From contig NC_020167.2 in NCBI RefSeq assembly GCF_000224145.3, positions 301,644-365,643 of the forward strand: 64,000 nucleotides of DNA, written 5' to 3'. This DNA is from Ciona intestinalis (lineage: Eukaryota > Chordata > Ascidiacea > Phlebobranchia > Cionidae). The notes beneath the pieces are model-generated. The model saw only the letters and a program-made list of their open reading frames with translations, had not been told where the DNA came from and searched no databases. The translations under genes and the position numbers were made by a program. Positions 45,862 through 57,236 of the stretch are shown here, piece after piece. Each line of letters starts with the position of its first letter. Within the stretch, counting starts at the first letter, position 1.

Positions 45862-46225
45862 TTTGGAAGATGGGACACTTTGTCAGACAAGACTTTTTTT
45901 AATTTTCTTTTTACGGACCCCCATTTAATGATAATTAGGAAAATAAGGTTACAGAATTATTCGACAGTATTATCACGACTTTATAAAACGTCCGTCAAAG
46001 CTGAGTACTGTTTTTAAATATTAAAAAAATATGTAAAATAGAAACAGTATACTTTGAACAGCTAAAAAAATGCGAAATAGTAAGATGCTATTTTTTAATG
46101 CTCGCTGAATCATAGTAAAGCCAATGAATTTTTTAGTTTGCGTGTGTGAACGATTAAACTAGTTTCATATATTCATATTTATAAATACACTTAATAATCA
46201 AAATTAACAATGATTTTAAAGTGTC
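45862..46225 (+). mobile_element. MITE family B copy
   Basis: About 364 bp from TTTGGAAGATGGGACACTTT to AAAGTGTCCCATCTTATCC. The inner words (AATAAGGTTACAGAATTATT, GCGTGTGTGAACGATTAAAC) are shared with the copy at 44250. Confidence 0.8.
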
Positions 46226-46442
46226 CCATCTTATCCTGTGTGTTTTCAAATTTGTAAAATTTCACCTGTTGTGCGGATCGCTAAATAACTCCTCGTTTGT
46301 TTTATTATATTTTATTAAATCGGTGTTAATTAATAAAGGAATGATGGTACTAATTCGTGGTATCACCCAAAACTCATCTATTTTGATTTTGGCAATATTT
46401 GGCAATATGTGCTTAAGTGTCCCATCTCCCCCCATTGTACTA

Positions 46443-46637
46443 TACTGTAGGGTGGGAGAAGATAGGAAACCTTTTAACTCTATTTTTGTCAGACTTAGGA
46501 ATAAACCAAGGAAATACAATGAATTATAAAATTACCTATATTCTTACGACTCCCTTAGACCGTTGTTATTTAAAGGACGATCAGGATATTTGGATATTAC
46601 GTGCTAAAGGTGTCCCATCTTCCCCCACCTTACTATA
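46443..46637 (-). mobile_element. MITE family A copy 10, inverted
   Basis: About 195 bp: GTAGGGTGGGAGAAGATAGG at the left and GTCCCATCTTCCCCCACCTT at the right. A solitary end, GTGTCCCATCTCCCCCCATT, sits just before it (46409-46436). Confidence 0.82.
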
Positions 46638-46752
46638 CAACATAATCAAAAACAAGATAATAATAAAAAATGGTGAAAAATATATCTGTTATAGAACACT
46701 ATTCGTTGGACTTAATTCTGCCCTATTGTAATTTCTAAAGTAATCTACTTAC

Positions 46753-47009
46753 CAGTTGGAAGAAAGCAGTGAAAATGTAAAGAAATGCTAACGTGAAAAG
46801 CCTTTTCTTCGTAGCAAAGATTCCTGGTATAAAAAAAGCGCCACTACTAATTGCAGGGAGTAGAAATTTCACTAAAATCAAACCCATAACTATGATTTAA
46901 TCTACGGTTTAACACTATGCAATGAATGCTCTAAAGGCGACATACCAAATGTACTACGGTACTCTCGGTTGTTTTGCGCGTGCTGCACCATTATCTTGGG
47001 AATTGGCAT
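46753..47009 (-). CDS. First two exons of an unrecognised small membrane protein (partial)
   Basis: Exon 47009-46946 reads MPIPKIMVQHAQNNREYRST then F, with donor GTATGT. Exon 46889-46753 continues in phase with VMGLILVKFLLPAISSGAFF, IPGIFATKKRL and FTLAFLYIFTAFFQL, ending at a clean GTAAGT. That is 67 residues with two hydrophobic stretches, likely a short membrane protein. The next exon must be below 46753 but could not be identified among the repeats. I do not recognise the family. Its start is 454 bp from that of DDX27 on the other strand, so the two may share a promoter region. Confidence 0.55.
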
Positions 47010-47463
47010 GTGGTCTTCAGCTGTTGTCTGATTCAGCTGGACACAATAATGTGATATTTCTCACGACCCAAAACGTTTATTAAAATATCAGTATTTGGTC
47101 TAAATATAAACAACTTTAAAATACACATTTATGGCCCGAATAAATATTCTTAACTATGTACATACTTAAAATACGCAATTTAAAAGTTATATTATTGGCA
47201 ACTAAATTTATTGTTAATGCAAGTTTTAAATTATTAGGACATTTACCAGTTTAAATGCAATCTAATATGTGTTTTGCCTAGTTTAGGCAACGGTATGTAT
47301 ACCGTTAGTTTTGGTGAAAAACAATTTTAAGCATTTTTTGTACTATTTCTATGTTACCACGTGAGGGAGTTTCCCTTGGTAAATTTTCCAGAGCACATTG
47401 CATAAATTTGTTACATACCATTGGACACGGTAAGGATACCGAAGGTTTACTGTGTTATTCAAA

Positions 47464-50400
47464 ATGGATTTAATACAGACTATTGAAGAAGGTACTGAAG
47501 TAACTCTTGTGTCAGAAGATAGTGAAAGTGACGAAGAGGTTTGTTTAAATATTTTATTAGTTCTTTAAAAAACTGTGACTCCATTTCTATATATTGACGA
47601 TATTACTTCAGCAATGAACATTTTGGTCTAAAAATATTTATTAGGTTTCTCTAATACCCACTGACACTGTAGTCTGTACATACTACATATATATATTATT
47701 TTTAAAGTCTGTTCATTTAGTCGAAAGTTTCAATAAATGCAATACTATATACCATTATTATTATAATTATTAAATATGATAATAAAATGAAACAACTGAT
47801 TACAAATTTTATTTTAAGTTAACATTGGTGAGTAAAAAGCAACGAACAGAGAAGAAATTAGAAAGCAAAGGTTTTAATCCATCATTTCAATTCGAAGATG
47901 ATGGATTTTATGAATCAAAATGGACGCTTGAATCTGCGTTACACGATGCTATTAAGAAAAAGGTGAGTATTTGGCAAAGTACATTCAGATAATGTTGATT
48001 GTAGCTTTCAATGTTTTATTTTTTATGTTATTTTCGGATGTCAATAGTTTTAAGAGATGTACAAACAAAATTGCTTAAACATATATATATATACAATCCA
48101 TATCTATATGTTTGTGACTTTGATTTAGCATGTGTACACACCATGTGAGAGTGTTTGCCATGTTGCTATTGTCTTATAGTGTTTGCTAGATTTGATATGT
48201 GGGTAAATGTCATATTCTTTATTTTCTGTACATTGTAGAAAATGCATTCAACGTTGGATCAAAAGATTGATGAAGTTCGAAGGAATCGAATAACGGTAAC
48301 ATTGGACATTCACTTGTGTTTTCATTCAATTATTCATTAAAATATCACATCAGGTTATTCAGCAAATTCCTAGCAATCCACAAGATGAGGAGGATGTTGT
48401 TTCTGATGATGATGAGGAGTTGGATCTTGAAGATGTTTCTGAGGCTGTTTCAGGTAACGGTGTACTTGTGGCTTATAAATGTTACTTGTTTTATTCTCGT
48501 GTGGCCGGAACACTACAGTCATTTTAACATTTCCGTTTCATACACCTCAAGCCGGCTTATGAGTTCCCACAGAACATATAAAACGAAAGTATGAAAATAA
48601 GTTTTACAAAAGTTAAGTTCTGTTTAAAACATGTTTTTCTAATATATATACAACTGCTTGACATATTTCAAATACTTTGTAGATAAACTAAAATTTATTG
48701 AGAAGAAAAGAAAAAAGAAACGAAAAGTTGATTCTGAAGAAAAAATTGTTCAGATACCTTTGGCTGAAATCAAAGATGGCTCTGGTGTCGATAAGAATGT
48801 ATCTTGGGATCCAAATTTAGGGTTTCAGGTCTGTTGTAAATATTATTGGTGATATGATTCGATTTGCATAAGATACTGATGACTTTATTTTATCTGATAC
48901 TTTTCGTTGGAACAATTTTGTGCACTGTTCGCTAGACTCGAACTTGTCTGTTATGTAATTAATAGCACTTAATTAATTTCCTGACTTACCTAATTCCTAA
49001 GTTTGTTTGTTGTAAATTTGGTACGAAAATCAACCAGACGTCCAACCTTATAATCATTAAATCAGAGCCAGTTTTATGAAATTAATAACATTTTTTTTTA
49101 GCAAATGAATATTTCAAGGCCGCTGTTGAAAGCTATAAGTGAAATCAACTATGTTACTCCAACCCCTATACAACAAGCTGCCATTCCTATTGGTTTGCTT
49201 GGTAGAGATATTTGTGCTTGTGCTGCTACAGGGACAGGTACAGTTGTTTAACCTGCAATGACACATTAACACTTAAATGGGTTGCTTAAACGTAAACAAT
49301 ATTAGAAGGTATAATAAAGTAGGTTAAATAAGTTTCACTCTACATTAATAAACAGTTTTTAATCAATTGTAAGAGATGTTAATATATTGTAAACAGTATT
49401 TTTTTTAAATTATAAACATTGTGTTAGTTTAATACAAATGTAACCTAATTTTTTAAATGGTTTAAATATTTTATTGTCAGGTAAAACTGCTGCATTTATG
49501 CTGCCAGTCCTTGAGAGACTACTTTACCGAACCCAATCAACTCCTATCACCCGAGTTCTGTGTTTGGTGCCCACCCGAGAACTGGCAGTGCAAGTTTATA
49601 GTGTAACTCATCATCTTGCTCAACATAGTAACTTAAGAATATGCCTCGCAGCAGGTAGAATATTAATTAGTATTGTTCTGAGTATGTGTCATCAATTGTG
49701 TAAACTGTAGGTTCACTTTAGTGGTTACTAGGATCATAAAAGTGGTAAGGGATTAAATTGTGATTTTCCACACAAACACTTTGGTATCCTATTGGTATGA
49801 CAAATTTTATGTTTCAATAGAATGCAGTTTGGATGTCTCAGTTACAGTTTTAAGCAAGCCAAGTTTTAATTTTATGTAATAAAAGTTTTTCATTACAGGT
49901 GGGCTTGATATGAAAAGTCAGGAAGCTGCACTGAGACAAGGTCCGGACATCGTGATTGCCACCCCTGGTAGATTGATTGATCATTTACACAACACGCCTT
50001 CTTTTGACTTGCAGATGGTTGAAATTCTAATTCTTGATGAGGCTGACAGGTGATTTTTTGCTAAAGTAGTTGTTGGAAATTATGTTACTTAGTTTCTTTA
50101 TTGAATGGCAAAATAAAATACTTTGCGCATCAACTGGTGCATTAGAGCATACGAGTCGGTATATTTTGATTGAATAAAAATGGGGCATGTAAACAAACGA
50201 AGAGCAAAAACAGAATGAAATGTTTACTCCATTGCAGGACGTTTCCTGCGTGCGTCACAATTTGATTTAGTAGTATGCAAAGCAAACATGCCTTTGCTAT
50301 TGCTACAGTACCTTAATTATTTCCCTTGGGGACAAGGAATCCAAAATGTATTCCAAAACAGGTGTTCACAAAAATCAAAATTCAGTCTTGTAGCACTTTT

Positions 50401-53123
50401 TTCGAAGAAGGAATATGTAATTGACTTTATTCCTGTCCCGTGTCTAAATTGTTTCATACCTATCTTAATTAAACCCATCCTTTCTATACAGAATGTTGGA
50501 TGAATTTTTTGAGGACCAAATGAATGAAATAATAAAGCTGTGTTCGCACCACAGACAAACAATGTTGTTTTCAGCAACAATGTCCGAACAGGTTAGTTTA
50601 ATTTGAACAAACTTGTCGAAGCTTGATTATATTATACATTACAAAAAATTGTACATTAATTAGTAATTACAACCATGCTTAGTTATATTGCCTTTTGCTT
50701 TATTCTAGATTTTATTAGAAACTTATTTCATATACTTATCTAATAAAAGAAGTTTTAATTTTTAAACTACCTCTTATAGGTGCAAGAACTTGCTGCTGTT
50801 TCATTAAAGAATCCTGTGAAAATTTTTGTGAACAGCAACACAGATGTTGCTCCGTTTTTGAGACAAGAATTTATCCGAATTCGAGAAACCAGAGAGGGAG
50901 ACAGAGAGGCAATAGTTGCAGGTTGGGTTGACATTATACATACCAGCGATTTTGTTTAGTACTCAAAGATAGAAATATAACAAGGCTGCATAAAACCCAG
51001 AGTATCAATTTTAAGTTTCTTCATCACTAAAGATGGTTTGGGATCAAACCATGTTTAAAAATTTTATCAAACATTTAGAATAAAATAATGCCATTTGTGT
51101 TAATGTTTGTTTTGAAACAACCTTTCAATTTTATAAATCACAAATGAAAAGTTATCAATAAATAAAAGATATTCTATTCGTGTAGTCATCAAATATAAGA
51201 TTTTTTGTTGCTTGCAGCTTTATGCAGTCGATCATTCATATCCAACGTGCTGGTTTTTACTCAAACTAAGAAACAAGCTCATCGAATGCATATTGTACTA
51301 GGGTTGTTGGGATTAAAGGTAAATTCTCTTTTAAACATTTTATGCATTGTATGTTTGTATGAAATTCGTATAACACAGATGTTCTATTTCATACACCTCA
51401 TGTCTGCTTAGGAGTTATTACATATGTAGTTTGTAGACAACCCACTACTGATCATGTGATTAAAGAAAATGAGGATAAATATGACCACAACACTGTGACT
51501 AATATTCTTATTTGATCATTCAGGCTGGTGAACTTCATGGGAATTTATCCCAAGGTCAGAGGTTGGAAAGTTTGAAAAGGTTTAAAAACGGAGATATAGA
51601 TATCCTGGTGTGTACTGATCTTGCAGCTCGTGGATTGGATATTGAAAATGTTAAAACTGTAAGTTCTATGGTAAAAACGCAAATGCACAAGTGATTTAAA
51701 ATGTAACATATTTGGTTACACAGGTTATTAACTTGACAATGCCCAACACGCAACAGCACTACGTTCATAGAGTTGGTAGAACAGCAAGGGCTGGTAAAAG
51801 TGGAAGATCTGTATCGCTTGTTGGGGAGACCGAGAGAAAACTGTTGAAAGAAATTGTAAAATTTGCAAAGAACCCGGTGAAAAGCAGAGTGGTTCCTCCT
51901 GGTAAATAAGCTTGTTAGGGTTTTAATACTATTTGTATTGGACAGTGAGAGCCAAGGTTATTGCAAACTTACTTTACTAAAAGTTTAAACTGTATGTCAC
52001 CACCAAACAATACTTACATACAAAGAGCACCATCATCTACAATACCTACACTCTACACAACCCTTTTATAAAGCACATGTTTGGTCAAAGTGTAAATGCC
52101 AGTTTATTCGCAACCTCTTTTTAACCTCACGCATACATCATAGTTCTGTGATTTATAAAACTCTGTTGTAGATGTGATTTCCAAGTTTCGTGACAAACTG
52201 AATGAGATTGAATCCGAAGTTGGTGATGTCATGAAAATGGAGGCACAAGAAAAACAAGTCATCGCATCAGAAAATCAAGTAAAGAAGGCAGAAAAGATTA
52301 TAAAAGGAGAAGCTCCTGAAAAAAGAGCATGGTTTCAAAATAAAATGCAACGGGAATTCGCTAAAGGTGTTTAAGCTATGTGTTTTTGTATGCTGGGTTC
52401 TTATATAAGCCCAACAGTGTGAGTCAGTGTGACAGTCTGATTTTCTAGGTTCATTTATATATCTAGAGCAGGTTTTTAGGACTTTTGTTGTTAAATCTAT
52501 GCAATCTATCTTATCACAATCACACAGAGGTAAAGTTAAAGTTGTTACATTGTACGGTAGAAGGAAATATATACATTATAAACATTCTATAATATGCTTT
52601 TTTAAACACCAGTGTATTTTACAGCTGAGAGAATGCTCGGAACACATTCAGAGTCTAAAAAACGTGGAAAAAAGATGAAAAATAAAAGTGGTTCAACGTC
52701 AACAAACAATGTATGTAAATACGTAATCTTAATTTAAAAAATTGTTTATTGTTAGGGACCCTTTGTTTTTAGTCTAATAGGTTCTGCTGCAGTAAATAAA
52801 AGCTCATTTATGTTTAGCCTGAAGATCGTGTGAAGAGAGAACTTGAAAAAACACAAGCTTTCCAACATCGAGAACAAAAACGTGGCAGAAAACAAAAAAG
52901 GGCGAGATCTTGTGCTGAACCTGTGCCAGTTAAAACAATAAAGATACAACCAAAAAAGAAAAAAAGTTCATTCGACAAGGAGTTAACTAGAACTGGCAAA
53001 AAATCCTTGGGGAAACACAGAGACATGTAAGTGCCCCATGACACCATGATTTTTAAAATGGTCTTGAAAATGTATCTAATCTTTTTTCATCACAGAAAAA
53101 GAAGAAAGAATAAGAAAAGATAA
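47464..53123 (+). CDS. DDX27: DEAD-box ATP-dependent RNA helicase DDX27 (Drs1 family, ribosome biogenesis)
   Basis: Seventeen exons join in phase to 718 aa: 47464-47538, 47819-47962, 48239-48295, 48354-48453, 48683-48828, 49102-49237, 49481-49654, 49899-50049, 50492-50591, 50780-50921, 51218-51318, 51524-51658, 51724-51901, 52172-52366, 52625-52710, 52818-53026 and 53096-53123. All helicase motifs are present: Q motif PTPIQQ (194-199), Walker A AATGTGKT (215-222), PTRELA, TPGR, DEAD (324-327), SAT (355-357), ARGLD (477-481) and HRVGRTAR (502-509). The acidic N-terminal region and the lysine-rich C-terminus fit a nucleolar protein. Drs1/DDX27 unwinds pre-rRNA during large-subunit assembly. An AATAAA follows the stop at 53151-53156. 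Human DDX27 is somewhat longer. Confidence 0.96.
48490..48590 (-). mobile_element. 3' SINE fragment, inverted, in DDX27 intron 4
   Basis: TTATTCTCGTGTGGCCGGAA, ACAGTCATTTTAAC and CATACACCTCAAGCCGGCTT are the reverse complement of the SINE tail. A smaller piece lies at about 51368-51425. Confidence 0.7.
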
Positions 53124-53150
53124 GGATGCTTAAATTTCTGTTTAGGTGAA

Positions 53151-53190
53151 AATAAAATCAGAATCATCAAACTGATTGCCAGCTTTTATT
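53151..53190. terminator. Convergent polyadenylation signals of DDX27 and POLR2J
   Basis: AATAAA on the plus strand at 53151-53156 (DDX27) and on the minus strand at 53185-53190 (POLR2J) are about 30 bp apart. The two 3' ends must nearly meet or overlap. Confidence 0.6.
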
Positions 53191-53317
53191 ATAAAACAAT
53201 TCGAGTCTAAACCAGTCGTCTGATGCACTAGTGTGTGTTGAAGTTGTGGATGAGTTGTATACTTGTTGTCATCAACACGTACAGGGCAGCATGTATCTTC
53301 TGATGTTTGCTACTTGT

Positions 53318-54308
53318 TCATTCTATTCCTTGCTGTCTATCTCTTACAGTTGCTTTAAACCTCTCCTCCAGTAAAGATATTTCACTGATTAAATCAGTAA
53401 TCGCATTCGTGAAGGCTTCTTGTGGGCTGTAGTCACCAGTTGTTTGAACTCTTAAAATAAACTTATGTTCAAGGGGGTGGGGAACTTTGTATCCAGCGAA
53501 CAAAACTTTAGGGTCTTTAAGCAGCTGCCTAGAAAGAGAAACCAATGTAAATTAATGACCAAGTGCTCCATCTATACAAGCCATAACAAACATACATCTC
53601 AGAACAGTAATCATAGTACTGTATTTTTGTTTGTTAGGTATTTCATTGGCCTTGATCCTCCTGTTTAATTGACTGTTATTTTTATTTTGTTACAAGATTC
53701 ACCCAGCTTCATGCGAGCATTATATAAGTTACAATGAAAATCTCAAAAGACTAAAGGCACATCAATTCATACGTTCGTAAAATGTTTCCAAGTGTGTGAT
53801 CTTCCTTATTTACTGTGAAATGTGCTGCATTAGGGACTTTTGTGTCTTTAGTGATAGAAATCCTGAAAAAAAAAACATATTAATGAATGAAACTTACTTT
53901 ATCCCTACGCTGCCAAAAAACAACGGTCATTATAAGAACATTGGGCGCATCATATCTGGGTTAACCAACTGTGCTACGGCGCCGTACATATAACACGAAG
54001 AATTTTTAAAGGTGCTAGTGAAGAATCTTCCCCCCTCCACCTTATTTGCTAACTCCTAGGTTAGATGGTTAGGTGTTGTAGGGGGTTAGTGGTTATAGGG
54101 GTTAGTGGTTATAGGGGTTAGTAGTTAGTGGGTATAGGGGTTAGTGGTAAGGGGTCGGTGGTTAGCAAATAAGGTGGGGGGGGGAAGACTCTTCACCAGC
54201 AGCTTTTTAAAATATCCATTCAATTTATAATATATATACAGTTTATTTTACTTACTTTTTTTCGCCGTCAAACAAAAGAAATGTTTCAAACGCTGGTGGG
54301 GCATTCAT
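53318..54308 (-). CDS. POLR2J: DNA-directed RNA polymerase II subunit RPB11
   Basis: Exons 54308-54256, 53862-53773 and 53528-53318 join in phase to 117 aa, the same length as human RPB11-a. The protein opens [18 protein letters not shown], continues [20 protein letters not shown] and [10 protein letters not shown], and ends [20 protein letters not shown] then [19 protein letters not shown]11 pairs with RPB3 to start assembly of RNA polymerase II, like the alpha dimer of bacteria. The first intron holds a family C MITE. The start codon is 104 bp from that of MRPL3 on the other strand. Confidence 0.97.
53870..53990 (-). mobile_element. SINE fragment in POLR2J intron 1
   Basis: AACTTACTTTATCCCTACGC and GGGTTAACCAACTGTGCTAC are the tail and head of the inverted SINE joined by a deletion. 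It begins a few bases upstream of the exon 2 acceptor. Confidence 0.6.
54008..54206. mobile_element. MITE family C copy with GGTTAGTGG telomere-like core
   Basis: The left end is GGTGCTAGTGAAGAATCTTC then CCACCTTATTTGCTAAC; the right end is GTTAGCAAATAAGGTGGGGG then AAGACTCTTCACCAGCAGC. These form long inverted ends of about 40 bp. The core is a run of GGTTAGTGGTTATAGGG units. It is in POLR2J intron 1. Confidence 0.88.
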
Positions 54309-54412
54309 AATAAACGATTTAAACTTTCTATAGTCTACACAGTTAACAAACACTTGGCTCTTGCAATCTAAACTCAAGATACGAAGTGATGGTGCTGGTA
54401 TAATATGTAGGA
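54309..54412. promoter_or_regulatory. Bidirectional promoter region of POLR2J and MRPL3
   Basis: Only 104 bp separate the two divergent start codons. No clear TATA box is placed for either gene. Both transcripts must start in this interval unless 5' UTR introns exist or one start codon lies further downstream. Confidence 0.75.
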
Positions 54413-56777
54413 ATGGTTATTTTTGCATCAAGTATATTAAAGATATCTATCGCTCTACCTTACTTCACGTCCACGCACAGTGAAAACTGGAAACTACCAG
54501 CAAAACAAAATAACTCTTTTCAAGAATTGGCAGAGGTCGGACGAAAAGTGCTAACAGAACCGCTACAACTTGAAGAGGTTAATAGGGGACCAGTCCCATA
54601 TGAGGGACGGTAATTCTTTATTTATTTTTTTTTTGTGTTTATTTTGACATTGTTTTAAAACATTTAAATATTTTTCCAATTAAAACGAAAAGAAAATAAA
54701 CTAAGTGAAGTTATATTCGTAATTAAGATTGTCTAACTTGAAGCAAAACACACGTAAACCACGTGGGTAGTTTTTAACCGATTATTAAACAAAACATTAC
54801 AAATGGAGTAAGAGATCAATCATGTTTTATCCGAGGTTGCAATCGTTTATACGGTGTTCGGAACAAAATTGCGTATTAAAGAAACATTATCATGGAAATA
54901 AGAAGTATATGGCATTAAGGTTAGATGTTTCTTATATTATTATATTTGTCATGCACATGTTACCAGTTTTGTGTTGTTTAATTTTTTACCCACTGATAAG
55001 TAATTATACTAAAAATGAAATACTGGGTAATTATTAAAATAAAAATCACTCAAAATGTTCATGCTTCATTGTTATCCAGGTTTCATGTTGTCTATTATTT
55101 TAAGTTATTAACTAAATCATGCGCAAAATAAATTACACGGTAACTCGTAAGCTGACCCGAGGTGTATGAACACCTGTGTTAACTGTCGTTTTCGGGTCAT
55201 GGAGAAGAAAGTAAGTTAAATTCATTCAACTAATCTGTTACTTGCCAGGACAAAACGTGGAGCTGGACAACCAAAGAATGTTTTTGCTTCTGTGCCAACG
55301 CTTCATGCCTTGAAACGAGGAGAACAATATGCTGTTCGGTACACAGATAAATATGGTGTTCGGTCAGATAAATTTGTACCAAAAGGAAAACTACCAGCGC
55401 CCCGCTGGCATTGGGATTATGACTTAACCGACGAAAACAAAAGTTTCTTGAAAGAAATTTCAAACGATGGAAATATTGAAATGTTGCAGCAAGCAAGACA
55501 ATCACCATTAAAAGATTCTGATTGGCCAGTATTACCATGGCAACCTGGTAATAATATTTAACACTGTTACCAGCATTCACCACTAAAGTGAAGTAACAAT
55601 TAAACATGTTTTTGCAGGATCTAAGAGATGCGGTGCTGTTGGAATTAAACTAGGAGTCCACCCTATTTGGTTTAAAGATGGCACATATGCCAACTGTACT
55701 TTAATACAGGTACTGTTATGCCACAAGTTAATTTTTGCAAGGATTTTCATTTATTACAGCAGTATTAATTACAAACAACCTGTGCATGGATGGTGGTGTC
55801 ATGTTCTTCATACATATTTACCTGTTTATTATTGTAGATTCAAGACTGCCATGTGATTAAGTATTTTTCTAAAGAGGAATACAACACCAAGACAGCCGCT
55901 GTCATCATTGGGGGGAAAAATGCAAGTCCTTTTTATGTGAGTTTTGTTTTTGCTTGTTAGTGTACATAAACGTGACCATGACTAGCATGACATAAATTCT
56001 TTCTGTTTTTAGAAAAATGAAAAATATCATGAGTTTTGTCGTGAGGCTGGAGTGCCAGTTAAAGCAAAATGTTTTCGTTTTTTGATATCAGAGAACGCAG
56101 CTTTGAAGCCGGGGACTGAAATAACTGCCATGCATTTTAAACCTGGACAGTTTGTTGATTGCACAGCACAAAGGTAATTCCAACAAATATGTGAAAGGTT
56201 TGAAATATGTTACAATAAAACCATTGCAGCATTGGCTATGGATTCCAAGGTGTGATACAACGCTGGCACTTTGCCGGTGGACATGCAAGAAAAGATAAGA
56301 AGTGGATGCGAAGGCCTGGATCAATTGGAGGAAGCCAAATAGGATGGGTGATGAAGGGAAAAAAGATGGCGGGTCAGTTGGGTGGGACGAATGAAATCAC
56401 AAGAGGACTAAAGGTATAATGAGGTTTAAAATCAACACTGATATATTGGATTATGATTATTATTGTTAGGTTTTAAGGATCAACACTCGATATAATGTGT
56501 TATATGTGAAAGGAAGAATTGCGGGGCATATTAATCAGTTTGTGAAGATTGCTGACAGCAGCCTGTACAAATATCAACCACAAAGTGAAGAAGAAAAAGA
56601 CAAACTAATTGGTAAAAACTAAGAATAAATAATTCAGGCATTGTTGGTTTGTAAATGTACAAATTAATTACAGGACCATTTCCCCGTTATATACCAGAAT
56701 TCTCAGATGAAGAACTGCCAGAAGAATTATATGATGATAATGTTTTAAGTCTTAATTCACTTCCTATTGTATCCTAG
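54413..56777 (+). CDS. MRPL3: Mitochondrial large ribosomal subunit protein uL3m
   Basis: Exons 54413-54609, 55249-55547, 55618-55709, 55838-55936, 56013-56173, 56230-56413, 56470-56611 and 56674-56777 give 425 aa in phase. Conserved parts: KRCGAVGIKLGVHPIWFKDG, IQDCHVIKYFSKEEY, HFKPGQFVDCTAQ, IGYGFQGVIQRWHFAGGHA, RRPGSIG, KMAGQLGG and NVLYVKGRIAGH. The C-terminus FSDEELPEELYDDNV fits the animal protein. The N-terminus is basic and hydrophobic (MVIFASSILKISIALPYF), as in a mitochondrial targeting peptide. uL3m helps shape the peptidyl-transferase region of the mitochondrial ribosome. The protein is longer than human MRPL3 (348 aa), mostly in the first 130 residues. A possible AATAAA is at 57093-57098. 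Confidence 0.96.
55130..55230 (+). mobile_element. 3' SINE fragment in MRPL3 intron 1
   Basis: GGTAACTCGTAAGCTGACCC, GAGGTGTATGAACACCTGTG and AAAGTAAGTTAAATTCATTC are the SINE tail, ending just before the exon 2 acceptor. Confidence 0.75.
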
Positions 56778-57236
56778 TAGAAATACATTTCATATTTTAA
56801 GTTTTGTTCTTTTTGTAAAAGTAAATACTCACACTACACTATCTATTGCATTGTATTTAGTTTTACAAGCGAAAAAGCTTTTACCACCAGTGGAAGTTAT
56901 ACAAAAGGTGAAGTCACGTGTTTGCAAAAACTTTGCATGGTTGATTATTTATTTGTAGGTGACACTATTAGCAAATTATAAGATAAAATGGAACTACAAA
57001 TAGTAACTTGATTTCATTTTATGACACGTAATAATACCAGATCAGGTTTTGGACTTCCGTTATTTATGCAGTATCATACAATAAGACAAATAATAAATGC
57101 AGTTATTAAATTTATGAGCCATAAGCATTTATTATACATTGAGACTAATATTACACAATACACATTTAAAACAAAGGTTTCTAAATAGATTTAACATAGG
57201 CAATAAAGCACAGTAATAAATGACATCAAACTTAGG

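Noticed and set aside
46262..46519. 85-codon minus-strand frame as exon 3 of the small membrane protein
   Set aside because: Half of it is MITE end sequence and it has no acceptor in the right phase after the GTAAGT of the second exon.
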